This document shows, one piece after another, positions 28,866 to 40,897 of a stretch of 64,000 nucleotides of DNA. A model generated the notes under the pieces. That model worked only from the letters and a program-made list of their open reading frames with translations. It was not told the DNA's origin and did no database searches. The DNA comes from Terriglobia bacterium (GTDB taxonomy: Bacteria > Acidobacteriota > Terriglobia > Terriglobales > Acidobacteriaceae), in contig JAIQFH010000033.1 in the NCBI GenBank assembly GCA_020073385.1, positions 1-64,000 of the forward strand, written 5' to 3'. The position numbers and the translations under genes are program-made. Numbering within the stretch: the first letter of the stretch is position 1; the number at the start of each line of letters is the position of its first letter.

Positions 28866-29756
28866 ATGGAAGAAATGAAACTATCCCGTAGAAGATTCTG
28901 CCAAGTCACCGGAAGCGGGCTTGTTATGGCTCCGCTATTGATGCGGTCGCAGAATCATTCGAGCTCGTCATTAACGGCTCGCGAAGTCGTAGCGCGAATC
29001 AAGGAGAAGGTTGGAGTGCCATGGCGCACTCCCACGGCTGATGAATTTAAGATCGGCGACCCAGATGCTCCTATCACCGGGATTACAACAACGTTCATGT
29101 CCACGCTTGATCTACTCCAACGTTCCATCGCGGCCGGCAATAACTTTGTGATCACGCACGAGCCAACGTTTTGGAGTGCAGCCGACGTTGTCTCCGATGT
29201 AAGGTACGATCCCCTTTACAACCACAAAGTCAATTTCCTCGAAAAGAACAAAATGGTGGTTTGGCGGTTTCACGATCACTGGCACGCGCACCGTCCGGAT
29301 GGGATCTTCGCTGGCTGGAACAAAATCATGGGGTGGGAGAACTATGCATCGCCAGCCGCAAATCCCTTTTCGCATGAATATGTGATCCTTGAAACGAGCC
29401 TCGAGGAATTAGCAAGGGACATGCAGACCAGGCTGAAGACGCGCAGCATGCGGCTGGTCGGTGATCCCAAACTGAGAGTGACGAAACTTGCCCATGCCGG
29501 GCATTACATTCAGCAGTGTATGCAGGCGCTGCCGAATGTTGACGTCCTTATCGTCTTTGAATGCCGCGAGTGGGAAGCCGCGGAGTACATGCGAGATGCG
29601 ATTGCCTCGGGCCAGAAGAAGGCTCTGATCCAGCTTCCCCATGAGGGCGGCGAAGAGGCCGGCATGGAAGAGTGTGCCCGCTGGCTTCGGACATTTGTGA
29701 CTGAAGTGCCGATCGGATTCATCCCATCGGGTGATCCGTTCTGGATGCCGGCATAG
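28866..29756 (+). CDS. Nif3-like protein with Tat-type signal and intact metal motif
   Basis: A 296-residue Nif3/DUF34-family protein with an N-terminal Tat-like signal (LSRRRFCQVTGSGLVMAPLL), which is unusual for this mostly cytoplasmic family. The metal motif is present (VITHEPTFW), as are an extra His/Asp cluster (FHDHWHAHRPDG) and the late motif LPHEGGEEAGM. It starts four bases after its degenerate paralogue. In this operon of exported esterases, an exported Nif3-like protein could be a metal-dependent hydrolase acting on a substrate intermediate, but no reaction is established. Start is 28866 or the in-frame ATG at 28875. Confidence 0.75.
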   Translation: MEEMKLSRRRFCQVTGSGLVMAPLLMRSQNHSSSSLTAREVVARIKEKVGVPWRTPTADEFKIGDPDAPITGITTTFMSTLDLLQRSIAAGNNFVITHEPTFWSAADVVSDVRYDPLYNHKVNFLEKNKMVVWRFHDHWHAHRPDGIFAGWNKIMGWENYASPAANPFSHEYVILETSLEELARDMQTRLKTRSMRLVGDPKLRVTKLAHAGHYIQQCMQALPNVDVLIVFECREWEAAEYMRDAIASGQKKALIQLPHEGGEEAGMEECARWLRTFVTEVPIGFIPSGDPFWMPA

Positions 29757-29786
29757 AGGAAAGTGCTGGATTGGAGAGGAGCCATA

Positions 29787-32301
<2,515 letters not shown>

Positions 32302-32334
32302 CGCGCACGTACAGTCGATATAGAGAATGAATTC

Positions 32335-33246
32335 ATGATTAGGCCGGCACTCATGATTGGGCTAGGCGAAGTTCTCTGGGACGTTCTGCCCACCGGAAGG
32401 GTATTGGGTGGCGCTCCCGCAAACTTCGCTTACATGACAAACGTACTTGGAGATCAGGGGATTGTCGCCAGTAGTGTCGGAAACGACGAATTGGGTCGTG
32501 AAGCTTGCCAGCTCCTGCAAGAACTGGGTCTGAACACCTCATACCTGCAGCGGGACGATCTTCACGAAACAGGCATCGCAACCGTAACGATTGACGGAAC
32601 AGGTCAGCCGAACTTCACCATTAAGGAATCTGTAGCATGGGATTTTCTGGACTGGACGGCAGATTGGGAGGAGTTGTCGGCGAGGGCTGAGGTCATCTGT
32701 TTCGGATCGCTCGCGCAACGCTCGTCGACCTCCGCAGGCACGATCGACCGTTTTCTGCAAAACGCGCATCCGAAGACTATTCGCATATTTGATGTGAACC
32801 TCCGTCAGTCGTTCTACAACAAGGATGTGTTGCGGAAGTCGTTTGAATATGCCGACATCATCAAGCTGAACGAGCACGAGCTGATTCAGGTTTCATCTCT
32901 GTTCGAATTAGGTACAGGAACTGCAGAATTCCTTGCCCGGCGACTGCTACAGGACTTCGATCTGAAGCTTGTCTGTATAACGCGCGCTGATCGGGGAAGC
33001 CTTCTTGTGTCACGAGGGCAAACAGTTGAGCATACAGGATTCCAAGTCACGGTGGCCGATGCTATCGGCGCTGGGGACGCATTCACTGCATGTCTTGCAC
33101 ATCACTATGTTCGCGGAAATCCATTGCAGCAAATCAGTGAAGCTGCTAATCGGTTTGCATCATGGGTTGCAACCCAGCGGGGCGCCACTCCGCCGATCAC
33201 TCCAGATCAGTTGCAGAAGATTCTTACCGAGGTTCCTCTTTATTGA
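32335..33246 (+). CDS. PfkB-family sugar kinase, fructokinase-like
   Basis: A 303-residue kinase of the PfkB/ribokinase family. Signature 1 (GGAPANFAYMTNVLG) and signature 2 (DAIGAGDAFTACL) are intact, with catalytic Asp in GAGD. Specificity resembles bacterial fructokinases (GEVLWDVLPTG at the N-terminus). Fructose is the product of sucrose phosphorylase, so phosphorylation to fructose 6-phosphate would complete sucrose use. It is cytoplasmic and sits 33 bases after the esterase gene. Fructose specificity is inferred from motif and context. Confidence 0.88.
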   Translation: MIRPALMIGLGEVLWDVLPTGRVLGGAPANFAYMTNVLGDQGIVASSVGNDELGREACQLLQELGLNTSYLQRDDLHETGIATVTIDGTGQPNFTIKESVAWDFLDWTADWEELSARAEVICFGSLAQRSSTSAGTIDRFLQNAHPKTIRIFDVNLRQSFYNKDVLRKSFEYADIIKLNEHELIQVSSLFELGTGTAEFLARRLLQDFDLKLVCITRADRGSLLVSRGQTVEHTGFQVTVADAIGAGDAFTACLAHHYVRGNPLQQISEAANRFASWVATQRGATPPITPDQLQKILTEVPLY

Positions 33247-33384
33247 CGTTTCGGGGCAGGGCGCGTTCCACCCCCCAAGAACCTGATCCCAAAGTTCAAC
33301 GACCTGCTGCCTAGGCAGAAGTGAACGGATATACCGCTGTGCAACCGGATTTGGCTCCCGGTGGCAACAAAGGAGAGCGAGAGG

Positions 33385-34977
33385 ATGATTTCTTCGCAGT
33401 GTAGGGTTGCAGTCGGGCTATTGGGTCTGATTTTATTGGGCTTGTTCGGAAGTGCCGCTTTTGCTGAAACCGTCAAGGTGGAAGGCGGCCTGCTCCAGGG
33501 GACTATTGAGGACGGTCTCCGCGTATATCACGGTATTCCTTACGCTGCTCCGCCCGTAGGCGATCTCCGTTGGCGCCCACCGCAGCCTCCGTCGAAGTGG
33601 GATGGAGTTCGCGTCGCAGACCAGTTCGGTCGGGCGTGTATACAGACAAATGCGGCAATCGCAGATCTGCCCGCCCCCAGCGAAGATTGTCTGTACCTGA
33701 ACGTGTGGACGCCAGCCAAGCGCGTCGAAGAGAGCCTGCCCGTTCTGGTTTGGATTCATGGGGGCGGTTTCGTGGCGGGCGCACCGGCCGAGAAGCTTTA
33801 CCACGGCGAATGGTTGGCTAAAAAAGGGGTAGTCGTGGTTTCGATCGCATATCGTCTCGGCGTATTTGGCTTTCTGGCTCATCCCGAACTGAGCGCCGAA
33901 AGTGCTCGGCACGTATCGGGCAACTACGGCCTTCTCGACATGATTGCAGGGCTGCAGTGGGTTCAGAAGAACATCTCCTCATTTGGCGGCGATCCCAAGA
34001 AGGTGACAATACAGGGCGAATCCGCAGGCGCGGCTGCGGTAAGCATCCTTTGTGCATCACCGCTGACCAAGGGTCTGTTTCGCGGAGCGATCGCTGAGAG
34101 TGGAGCTACGTTCGGACCGGTGCGGGCCGACGCGTCATTTGGTGAAGCCGAACCGTTTGCTAGTGCTGAGAAAAGAGCCGCAGAGTGGCTCTCCTCGATA
34201 GGCGTCTCCGGCATCGCGGAACTGCGGAAGATTCCCGCCGAGAAGTTGCAGACGATGATACCGCGTCAATTCGGATGGGCTCGTCCAAATGTTGACGGAT
34301 GGGTGATTGCGGGAGACCAATACAAACTTTACGAGTCAGGCAAACATAATGACGTGCCGGTGCTGACGGGTTACAACTCTGATGAAGGTTTGTTATTCGG
34401 AAATCCTAAATCCCACGAAGCCTATGTTCAGAGTGTGCGCGAGCGGTACCAGCAGTTTGCGGACAAGATTCTCGCTGCGTACCCGGGCGGTGCAACGCCT
34501 GCGGAGCAGAGGTCCGAACGCGACCTAATTCGCGACTCAGCGTTTGGTTGGAACGCGTGGGTGTGGGCTCAGCTGCAAACGAAAACAGGCAAGTCGAAGG
34601 TATTTTTGTACTACTTCGACGAGAAGGCCGAGATTCCCGCTGGATCTGAAGGCGCTGGCTACGGAGCCCGACACGCCTCCGAGCTTCCCTATGTGTTCCG
34701 CCAGCTTACGGAACACGGTCGTCCTGCCCCAACTCCGCAAGACGAGGCTCTGTCGGACATGATGAGCACTTACTGGACCAACTTCGCCAAGACCGGTGAT
34801 CCGAACGGTACCGGCCTGCCGAATTGGCCTAGTTATAACGATGCGATGCCACAGATGTTGCACATCGAGGTAGGAAATACGAAGGCAGGCCCAATGGTCA
34901 ACGTAAATGGGCTAAAGGTGTTGGACGCATATTTTGCGTCGCGTCGAGCAGATGAGGTGTCGCCTGCAGCCCATTAG
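33385..34977 (+). CDS. Exported type-B carboxylesterase
   Basis: A 530-residue carboxylesterase (COesterase family). ATG 33385 has AAGGAG nine bases before it and begins a signal peptide (MISSQCRVAVGLLGLILLGLFGSAAFA). Motifs: SEDCLYLNVW, oxyanion HGGGF, nucleophile GESAGA at about residue 212, acidic residue in NSDEGLL and His in GARHASELPYVF. These enzymes cleave aromatic and aliphatic esters with broad range. It is the last gene of the rightward arm, 139 bases after the fructokinase, and 160 bases before the right island repeat. Confidence 0.9.
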   Translation: MISSQCRVAVGLLGLILLGLFGSAAFAETVKVEGGLLQGTIEDGLRVYHGIPYAAPPVGDLRWRPPQPPSKWDGVRVADQFGRACIQTNAAIADLPAPSEDCLYLNVWTPAKRVEESLPVLVWIHGGGFVAGAPAEKLYHGEWLAKKGVVVVSIAYRLGVFGFLAHPELSAESARHVSGNYGLLDMIAGLQWVQKNISSFGGDPKKVTIQGESAGAAAVSILCASPLTKGLFRGAIAESGATFGPVRADASFGEAEPFASAEKRAAEWLSSIGVSGIAELRKIPAEKLQTMIPRQFGWARPNVDGWVIAGDQYKLYESGKHNDVPVLTGYNSDEGLLFGNPKSHEAYVQSVRERYQQFADKILAAYPGGATPAEQRSERDLIRDSAFGWNAWVWAQLQTKTGKSKVFLYYFDEKAEIPAGSEGAGYGARHASELPYVFRQLTEHGRPAPTPQDEALSDMMSTYWTNFAKTGDPNGTGLPNWPSYNDAMPQMLHIEVGNTKAGPMVNVNGLKVLDAYFASRRADEVSPAAH

Positions 34978-35138
34978 GTTTAGTACGCTGACGACTATTC
35001 TGTCGGGGGATATTAGGTCCGATTTGGGTCCAATAAGCTTTGGCGAAGAGTTCCTTAACGGATCAAGAACGGGCTGTCAGTACCGTTGAAATCCAATGAG
35101 TTGCACGTCGTTGTTGCCCTGACAGGGCAGAGGCGTCG
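34978..35138. other. Gap between the last island gene and the right repeat
   Basis: No gene is seen. A perfect palindrome, TGCCCTGACAGGGCA, lies at 35115-35129, ten bases before the repeat. It has no T-run and may be a protein-binding site or chance. Confidence 0.4.
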
Positions 35139-35609
35139 CGGTTTGAACCCACGATTTCCACCCACGATTCTCGTGTCTGTCACGTCTTCTCAAGTACTTA
35201 GGCGGCCACCTGAAGTCACTTAAGTTGTTTAAAACACAGCATAACGTAGCACTGAAAAGGCTGGCGTCGGCGGTTCAACTCCGTCCCTGGCCACCATTTT
35301 TTCAATAAGTTAGGGGAAATTCTTAAACCTCCATAGACAGCGAACAAGCCCTCTATCGTGGGTGGAAAGAACACACTCGACGAAGGACGCCTGAGCTTCA
35401 TCTCATTGAGCGTCATCGATTTGCACTTGTGCGATGCGTCGAAGAGCGCAGCCTTTCATCGATTTTGCGCTCTAAGCTTCTAACCACCTTAATAAATAAT
35501 GATGTTTCGGGAAAAGTTAATGCTAGGGGCTTGTGCGAGTCCTTTGGACAAATCTGACGCGATGCAGATGTGTTTCGCGTCTGGATCGGCGGAGAAAAAG
35601 GCCGTATTT
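35139..35609. repeat. Long direct repeat, right copy
   Basis: The second copy of the 475-base repeat, in the same orientation as 10893-11367. Gapless for the first 160 bases, then with a few small indels. It contains tRNA-Phe fragment copy 2. Similarity ends near CCGTATTT (35609), after which the flanks differ from the left copy. The stretch 35610-36004 that follows contains no gene I can support. Confidence 0.85.
35247..35296 (+). other. tRNA-Phe(GAA) 3'-half fragment, copy 2
   Basis: Same 50-base fragment as at 11001-11050 with anticodon loop CTGAAAA, T arm and CCTGGCC-A-CCA acceptor end. One base in the anticodon stem differs (TAGCA against TAGCC). The 5' half of the tRNA is missing, so it is not a tRNA gene. 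Confidence 0.8.
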
Positions 35610-36004
35610 GAGGAACTCGTTGACGAGAAAATCTGACTTCCTGTTGTCGGTGGAACGCTGCCGCCACCTGCAGCATACTGTCAGGCCGGATACCCTTATC
35701 CACTCTCAATTCTCCAGTTCGGACTTTCGCGAATCCCCGCTCGGAGTGGTCGCGCCAGGAGCTATCGCTTGACACTTTCTTCTTGAACCAAGCATTCGCA
35801 TTTTCGAACCACACGCATGTCCAAATCGTTCCCAATGCTTCCTCCTCCTGTGTAGAATCTTGGGATATCCATTCTTTGTGGGGAATAGCCGCCAAACTGG
35901 CGGGAGCTGTGACCCTGAGGGTGCTTGGGCTTTAGCCGTTGAACCATTGTGTTGCGGTTGGTTCTCGGCATTTGTTTGACTCAGGGTTCACGAAAGAGAC
36001 CTCG

Positions 36005-37093
36005 ATGTTGCCACGCACACGCAGGTTCGACGCGTGGAGGGGAGCATCTCTGCTCGCCTTCCTTGTTTTACTTGTGGGCTGTGGCCGATGGTCAAAAAGT
36101 CCAGTTCCAAGCATCTCGTTCAGCAGAGTGCCAGCAGCAGACAAAGACGGTTACGACAAATTCGCTACCATTGAAGGTATTGCCCGCGGCTTTCACCCTG
36201 GCCAGCAGATCGTGTTGTACAGCAAAAGTGAAGAACTGTGGTGGCTACAGCCCGTTACAGACCACCCATTCACAAAAATTCAAGGTGATTCCACGTGGAA
36301 AAGCCAAATTCATCTGGGGACGGAATATGCTGCTCTGCTGGTCGACCCAGGGTACAACCCTCCGGAAACGTCCGAAACGCTGCCTTCACCAGGTAGTGGT
36401 ATCGAAGCCATTGAGGTCGTAAAGGGGCAGGGCGCGGTATCCCCTCCGGCATCGCCTAAAACAGTCACCTTCAGCGGCTATGAATGGACAGTGCGAACGG
36501 CAGGCAGCAATCGCGCCGGCACGAAAAATTCATTTTCTGCCGAGAACGCGTGGACCGACGACCGCGGAGCCCTGCATCTTCGTATAGCAAAAAATCAAGG
36601 TAAATGGACCTGTGCAGAGGTCCAACTTGTGCGCAGCCTGGGGTATGGGACCTACAGCTTTGTCGTGCGCGACATATCTCAATTGGAGCCCTCCGCTGTT
36701 CTGACCCTGCTCACGTGGGATGGCATGGGAGGGGAACAGAATCGTCGCGAACTGGATGTTGAGATCAGCCGCTGGGGCTACCAGGAGAATGAGAACGCAC
36801 ATTACGTCGTGCAGCCTTACTTTATTCCAGCGAATATGGTTCGATTTCGAGTTCCAGGTGGCGTCCTCACGCATTCTTTTGAATGGAAACCAGGGCGGGC
36901 GGCGTTCTCGACGGTCTCGCGATCAGGGGACGCAGCAGGCGCTCGTGTGATCAATCAGCATGTCTTCACGTCGGGCGTCCCATCTGCCGATGGGGAGTCG
37001 GTACGCCTGAATCTGTATGTCTTCAACAAGGGCGAGATCCCGCTGAAAAATGAAACTGAAGTTGTGATTGAGAAGTTCGAATATCTACCGTGA
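36005..37093 (+). CDS. Lipoprotein with a GH16/concanavalin-like domain
   Basis: A 362-residue lipoprotein. ATG 36005 is preferred because it opens a lipoprotein signal (SLLAFLVLLVGC, Cys at about residue 22) after GAAAGAGA. The N-terminal 130 residues (GIARGFHPGQQIVLYSKSEELWW) resemble a sandwich domain. From about residue 155 the protein resembles a GH16-like jelly roll (YEWTVR, YGTYSFVVRD, LDVEISRWG, HSFEWKPG), but the catalytic E-x-D-x-(x)-E motif of active GH16 enzymes is not seen: LDVEIS is at its place. It is probably a carbohydrate-binding surface protein. It overlaps the sensor kinase start by one base, so it may present or sense the ligand for that kinase. Confidence 0.65.
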   Translation: MLPRTRRFDAWRGASLLAFLVLLVGCGRWSKSPVPSISFSRVPAADKDGYDKFATIEGIARGFHPGQQIVLYSKSEELWWLQPVTDHPFTKIQGDSTWKSQIHLGTEYAALLVDPGYNPPETSETLPSPGSGIEAIEVVKGQGAVSPPASPKTVTFSGYEWTVRTAGSNRAGTKNSFSAENAWTDDRGALHLRIAKNQGKWTCAEVQLVRSLGYGTYSFVVRDISQLEPSAVLTLLTWDGMGGEQNRRELDVEISRWGYQENENAHYVVQPYFIPANMVRFRVPGGVLTHSFEWKPGRAAFSTVSRSGDAAGARVINQHVFTSGVPSADGESVRLNLYVFNKGEIPLKNETEVVIEKFEYLP

Positions 37094-40000
37094 TGGTTCT
37101 GTTCTTCCCAAAGCGATGGCTCCTAGCCGTAGTGGCAGTATCGTGCTTGTTTCGGCAGGCGTATGCCCTAGACCCCAATCGCCATGTTGCCCAATACGTC
37201 TACGAGCAATGGAGTGCGGCAATGGGACTTCCGGGAGGCGCGGTCCACGCAATCGCTCAGAGTCCGGACGGCTACCTCTGGATCGGCACGGACAAAGGCC
37301 TGGTACGTTTTGATGGCTTCAACTTCCAATCCGTATTTCCACAATCCCCCGTACGAAATGATCCGATCCTGGGATTGATCACCGATGCCGAGGGCGAATT
37401 GTGGGTACGTATGCAAGCTGCCGGAGTGCTGCGCTATCGCCATGGGAACTTTGAGAGTGCCACCTTGACGCCGGGTGGGACGGTCTCCCAGGTGACTGCC
37501 ATTTCGCGGGAAAATAGTGGAGGGATCTTACTCTCGGATCTGATCAGTGGCACTCTCCGGTTGCGCGGAGGGAAGGTTGATGTAATCGCGTTTCCGAATG
37601 TCTTGCGGGGGGCGTCTGTGACCATGTCGATGGCGGAAATGCCGGGAGGCAAAATCTGGCTGGGAACACTGGGAGCGGGCCTCTTCTATTTGGCAGATGG
37701 GAAAGCTACTCGTGTGGACGCAGGGCTTCCGGAAAGGAAAATAAATTGCCTGTTGCCGACCGGCGAAAAAGAACTGTGGGTGGGCACCGATCACGGCCTG
37801 TTTCATTGGAATGGCGTGTCATTTCGCCGGGCCGGACTGCCACCATCGCTCGGTGACGTGCAGGTACTGACCATCCTGCGAGATGGTGATTCAAACATCT
37901 GGGTTGGGACTGCAAAGGGGCTGCTGCGTCTTAACGTCAGCGATACTTCGCTTTCTTCAGAACTGGGCATTCTGGGAAATGCCGCAGTCGACACTCTGTT
38001 TGAGGATCGTGAAGGAAATCTTTGGGTTGGTGGTGCGGCCGGTATGGAGCGTATCCGCGACAGCGCATTCGTGACGTACTCGAAGGCCGCCGGTCTACCC
38101 TCGGAAACGAACGGTCCTGTTTACGTCGACGAAGAAAGTCGCGCATGGTTTGCTCCCCAAGATGGCGGACTGTACTGGTTAAAAGATGGCCGCGTTCAGA
38201 TCGTGAGAACGGCGCTGCTGGACAAAGATGTGATCTATTCCATCAGTGGGCGCAACCACGAGATCTGGCTCGGACGACAACATGGCGGCCTGACACGTCT
38301 CGAACATAGGAATGGAGCCTTTACCGCGGAGACCTACTCTGAGGCGAATGGGCTCGCTCAAAATAGCGTATACGCCACTTATCAAAGTCATGATCGAACG
38401 GTCTGGGCCGGGACGCTGAGCGGTGGTGTCAGCAAATTCAGCGGCGGACGATTCGTTAACTATACGATCGCGAACGGTCTCGCTTCGAACACTGTTACTT
38501 CGATCCTCGAAACACGCGATGGCACGATGTGGTTTGCGACTCCAAATGGCCTCAGCTCGCTGTCAGATGGCCATTGGAACACATATGCAGTGCGAGATCG
38601 CTTACCCTCAGACGACGTGAACTGCCTGTTAGAAGACTCTTCTGGAGCGCTCTGGATCGGAACATCGGAAGGCCTCGCATATTTCAAAGTGGGCCGTGTT
38701 CAGGCGCTTCACGACGCTCCCGAGTCCATCCGCGGGCCAATACTCGGAATGGCCGAGGACAAAGCCGGATGGATCTGGATCGCGACGTCGAACCGAGTGT
38801 TACGTGTGCATAGGGATAAGCTGTCAACCGGAGATCTAACGGCAGCCGACGTTCGCGACTATGGACGCGTGGACGGTCTAGAAAGTACCGAAGGAGTGAA
38901 GAGAAACAGTTCCGTGGTCTCGGACTCATTGGGCAGGATATGGTTTTCATTGACCCGTGGTCTGTCCGTCGTAGACCCATCCCACATTGCTGGCACCTCG
39001 GCCCCGGCGATCCCCCACATTGAAGCGATCTCTGCCGACAACAAGTCCATCCATCTTGGACAACCAGTTCGAATCCCTGCTTCTCAGAAGCGAGTCACAT
39101 TTAACTACACTGGGTTGAGTCTTGCAGTGCCCGAGCGAATCCGTTTTCGATATTTTCTCGAGGAGTTCGACTCTGGATGGAGCCAGCCAGTTTCAACGCG
39201 AGAGGCGGTGTACACGAACCTGGGACCAGGTTCCTATCGATTTCGCCTTGTCGCCAGCAACAGCGACAGCATCTGGAATGGCTCAGAGACTTCCATCAAC
39301 TTCAGAGTCGAGCCGTCGCTATGGCAAACATGGTGGTTCCGGTTGGCGTGCGTACTATTCGTTGGGGTAGCAACTCTACTTGGGTACCAGTTCCGATTGC
39401 ATCAGTTGACGCACCAACTGAACGTACGGTTCGAGGAAAGACTTGCGGAGCGGACGCGAATTGCGCAGGAGTTGCATGACACCTTGTTGCAGGGAGTGCT
39501 GAGCTCCTCCATGCAACTGAACGTTGCCAATGATCAGCTATCGTCCGATTCGCCCGCAAAATCACTCATCGAGCGTGTTCTCGAGTTGATGGGGCATGTA
39601 GTCGAGGATGGACGAAAGGCGGTTCGCGGTTTGCGACTCACAGAGGCAGGGACCCAGGACCTTGATCAAGCCTTTTCCCGGATTCCGCAGGAACTTGCAG
39701 TCCAAGAGGTAGCCGATTTCCGGGTGATTGTGGAAGGTACCTCCCGCGCCCTGCATCCCGTGATTCGCGATGAGGTCTATAGAATTGGGCGGGAAGCCGT
39801 GATCAATGCTTTTCGTCATTCGGGTGCCAAGAACATCGAGGTCGAACTAGAATTCGGCCTGCACGAACTGCGGATTCTGATACGGGACGATGGTTCTGGC
39901 ATTGATCGAAAAGTATTGGATTCGGGCCGCGATGGGCATTGGGGGCTCTCGGGGATGCGCGAGCGGGCTGAGCGAATTGGTGCGAGGCTGAAAGTCTTGA

Positions 40001-40155
40001 GTCGCATCGCGAGCGGAACGGAAGTGGATTTGCGTGTGCCAGGCAGGGTTGCGTTTGAGTCCAGCATTTCGGGTCACGGGTCTAAGTGGGTACCTCGGTG
40101 GTACGCGGCAAAGCAAGATCGAGAAAAAGCAGAAACGCGAAAACGGGCAGGGTAG
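37093..40155 (+). CDS. Two-component-propeller sensor histidine kinase
   Basis: A 1020-residue membrane histidine kinase. ATG 37093 overlaps the TGA of the lipoprotein gene (TGATG); a GTG three bases upstream is possible. After a signal segment come about a dozen Reg_prop propeller blades (GYLWIGTDKGLVRFDG and similar), a Y_Y_Y domain at residues of about 668-732, a membrane helix at about 746-766, a HisKA_3 H-box (QELHDTLLQG, His near 795) and an HATPase domain (DDGSGID near 932, WGLSGMRERA). Polysaccharide-sensing hybrid systems use the same periplasmic part. It is followed directly by its response regulator. A paralogous set lies inverted at 52363-56658. Confidence 0.93.
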   Translation: MVLFFPKRWLLAVVAVSCLFRQAYALDPNRHVAQYVYEQWSAAMGLPGGAVHAIAQSPDGYLWIGTDKGLVRFDGFNFQSVFPQSPVRNDPILGLITDAEGELWVRMQAAGVLRYRHGNFESATLTPGGTVSQVTAISRENSGGILLSDLISGTLRLRGGKVDVIAFPNVLRGASVTMSMAEMPGGKIWLGTLGAGLFYLADGKATRVDAGLPERKINCLLPTGEKELWVGTDHGLFHWNGVSFRRAGLPPSLGDVQVLTILRDGDSNIWVGTAKGLLRLNVSDTSLSSELGILGNAAVDTLFEDREGNLWVGGAAGMERIRDSAFVTYSKAAGLPSETNGPVYVDEESRAWFAPQDGGLYWLKDGRVQIVRTALLDKDVIYSISGRNHEIWLGRQHGGLTRLEHRNGAFTAETYSEANGLAQNSVYATYQSHDRTVWAGTLSGGVSKFSGGRFVNYTIANGLASNTVTSILETRDGTMWFATPNGLSSLSDGHWNTYAVRDRLPSDDVNCLLEDSSGALWIGTSEGLAYFKVGRVQALHDAPESIRGPILGMAEDKAGWIWIATSNRVLRVHRDKLSTGDLTAADVRDYGRVDGLESTEGVKRNSSVVSDSLGRIWFSLTRGLSVVDPSHIAGTSAPAIPHIEAISADNKSIHLGQPVRIPASQKRVTFNYTGLSLAVPERIRFRYFLEEFDSGWSQPVSTREAVYTNLGPGSYRFRLVASNSDSIWNGSETSINFRVEPSLWQTWWFRLACVLFVGVATLLGYQFRLHQLTHQLNVRFEERLAERTRIAQELHDTLLQGVLSSSMQLNVANDQLSSDSPAKSLIERVLELMGHVVEDGRKAVRGLRLTEAGTQDLDQAFSRIPQELAVQEVADFRVIVEGTSRALHPVIRDEVYRIGREAVINAFRHSGAKNIEVELEFGLHELRILIRDDGSGIDRKVLDSGRDGHWGLSGMRERAERIGARLKVLSRIASGTEVDLRVPGRVAFESSISGHGSKWVPRWYAAKQDREKAETRKRAG

Positions 40156-40785
40156 ATGGCTGAGAGCGCGAAAATCCGAGTGTTCAGCGTCGATGATCAT
40201 CCCCTGTTGCAGGAGGGGATTGCTACGGTCATCCGCAACCAGCCGGATATGCTGCTCGCAGCCGAGGCGTCCAATGGGCGTGAAGCTATCCAACGATTTC
40301 GGGAGCACGCGCCGGACGTGACCCTCATGGATCTGCGGCTACCTGACATGAGTGGCATCGACGCCATGATTGCGATTCGATCGGAGTTTCCGGAGGCTCG
40401 CATCATCATCCTGACCACCTTTGCTGGTGACGTGGAAATTCAACGTGCCCTTGAAGCCGGAGCCCGCGCCTATGTCCTCAAAAGCATGCCGCCAAAAGAA
40501 CTTGTCGAAGTCGTTCGGCAGGTTTACGCCGGCAAGAAGAGAATTCCAGCCGAGATCGCAGCCCACCTCGCTGAGCACTACAGTGACGAATCTCTGACCG
40601 GCCGCGAAGTCGAAGTCCTCCAGCAGATAGCTGGTGGTAACCGAAACCGCGACATTGCCGAAAAACTCTTCATCACGGAAGAGACAGTCAAAGTGCACAT
40701 CAAACACATCATGGAGAAGCTCGGCGCCACCGATCGTACGCAAGCGGTTGCCATCGGAGTGCGCCGCGGGATCATTCAACTCTGA
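40156..40785 (+). CDS. NarL/LuxR-type response regulator
   Basis: A 209-residue response regulator starting directly after the kinase stop codon. Receiver domain residues 1-120: acidic pocket VDDHP, phospho-acceptor Asp in VTLMDLRLPDMSG (about residue 57), Thr in LTTFAGD and Lys in LKSMPP. C-terminal LuxR helix-turn-helix residues 145-205 (LTGREVEVLQQIAGG, FITEETVKVHIKHIMEKL). It surely pairs with the kinase upstream. Its regulated target may include the adjacent DoxX-like gene. Confidence 0.95.
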   Translation: MAESAKIRVFSVDDHPLLQEGIATVIRNQPDMLLAAEASNGREAIQRFREHAPDVTLMDLRLPDMSGIDAMIAIRSEFPEARIIILTTFAGDVEIQRALEAGARAYVLKSMPPKELVEVVRQVYAGKKRIPAEIAAHLAEHYSDESLTGREVEVLQQIAGGNRNRDIAEKLFITEETVKVHIKHIMEKLGATDRTQAVAIGVRRGIIQL

Positions 40786-40897
40786 ACCTCTCCTGAGGTC
40801 TTCGCATACCCCAATAGTGGTAGGAAAAGATTCCGAGTGCTAGGGATTCGTGTGCCGGAGAGACAGTCTAATCTTGACTGTTTAGGAGCGGCAGACC

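Noticed and set aside
35413-35895. Leftward frame of 160 codons after the right repeat
   Set aside because: No family resemblance, odd composition and no ribosome binding site.
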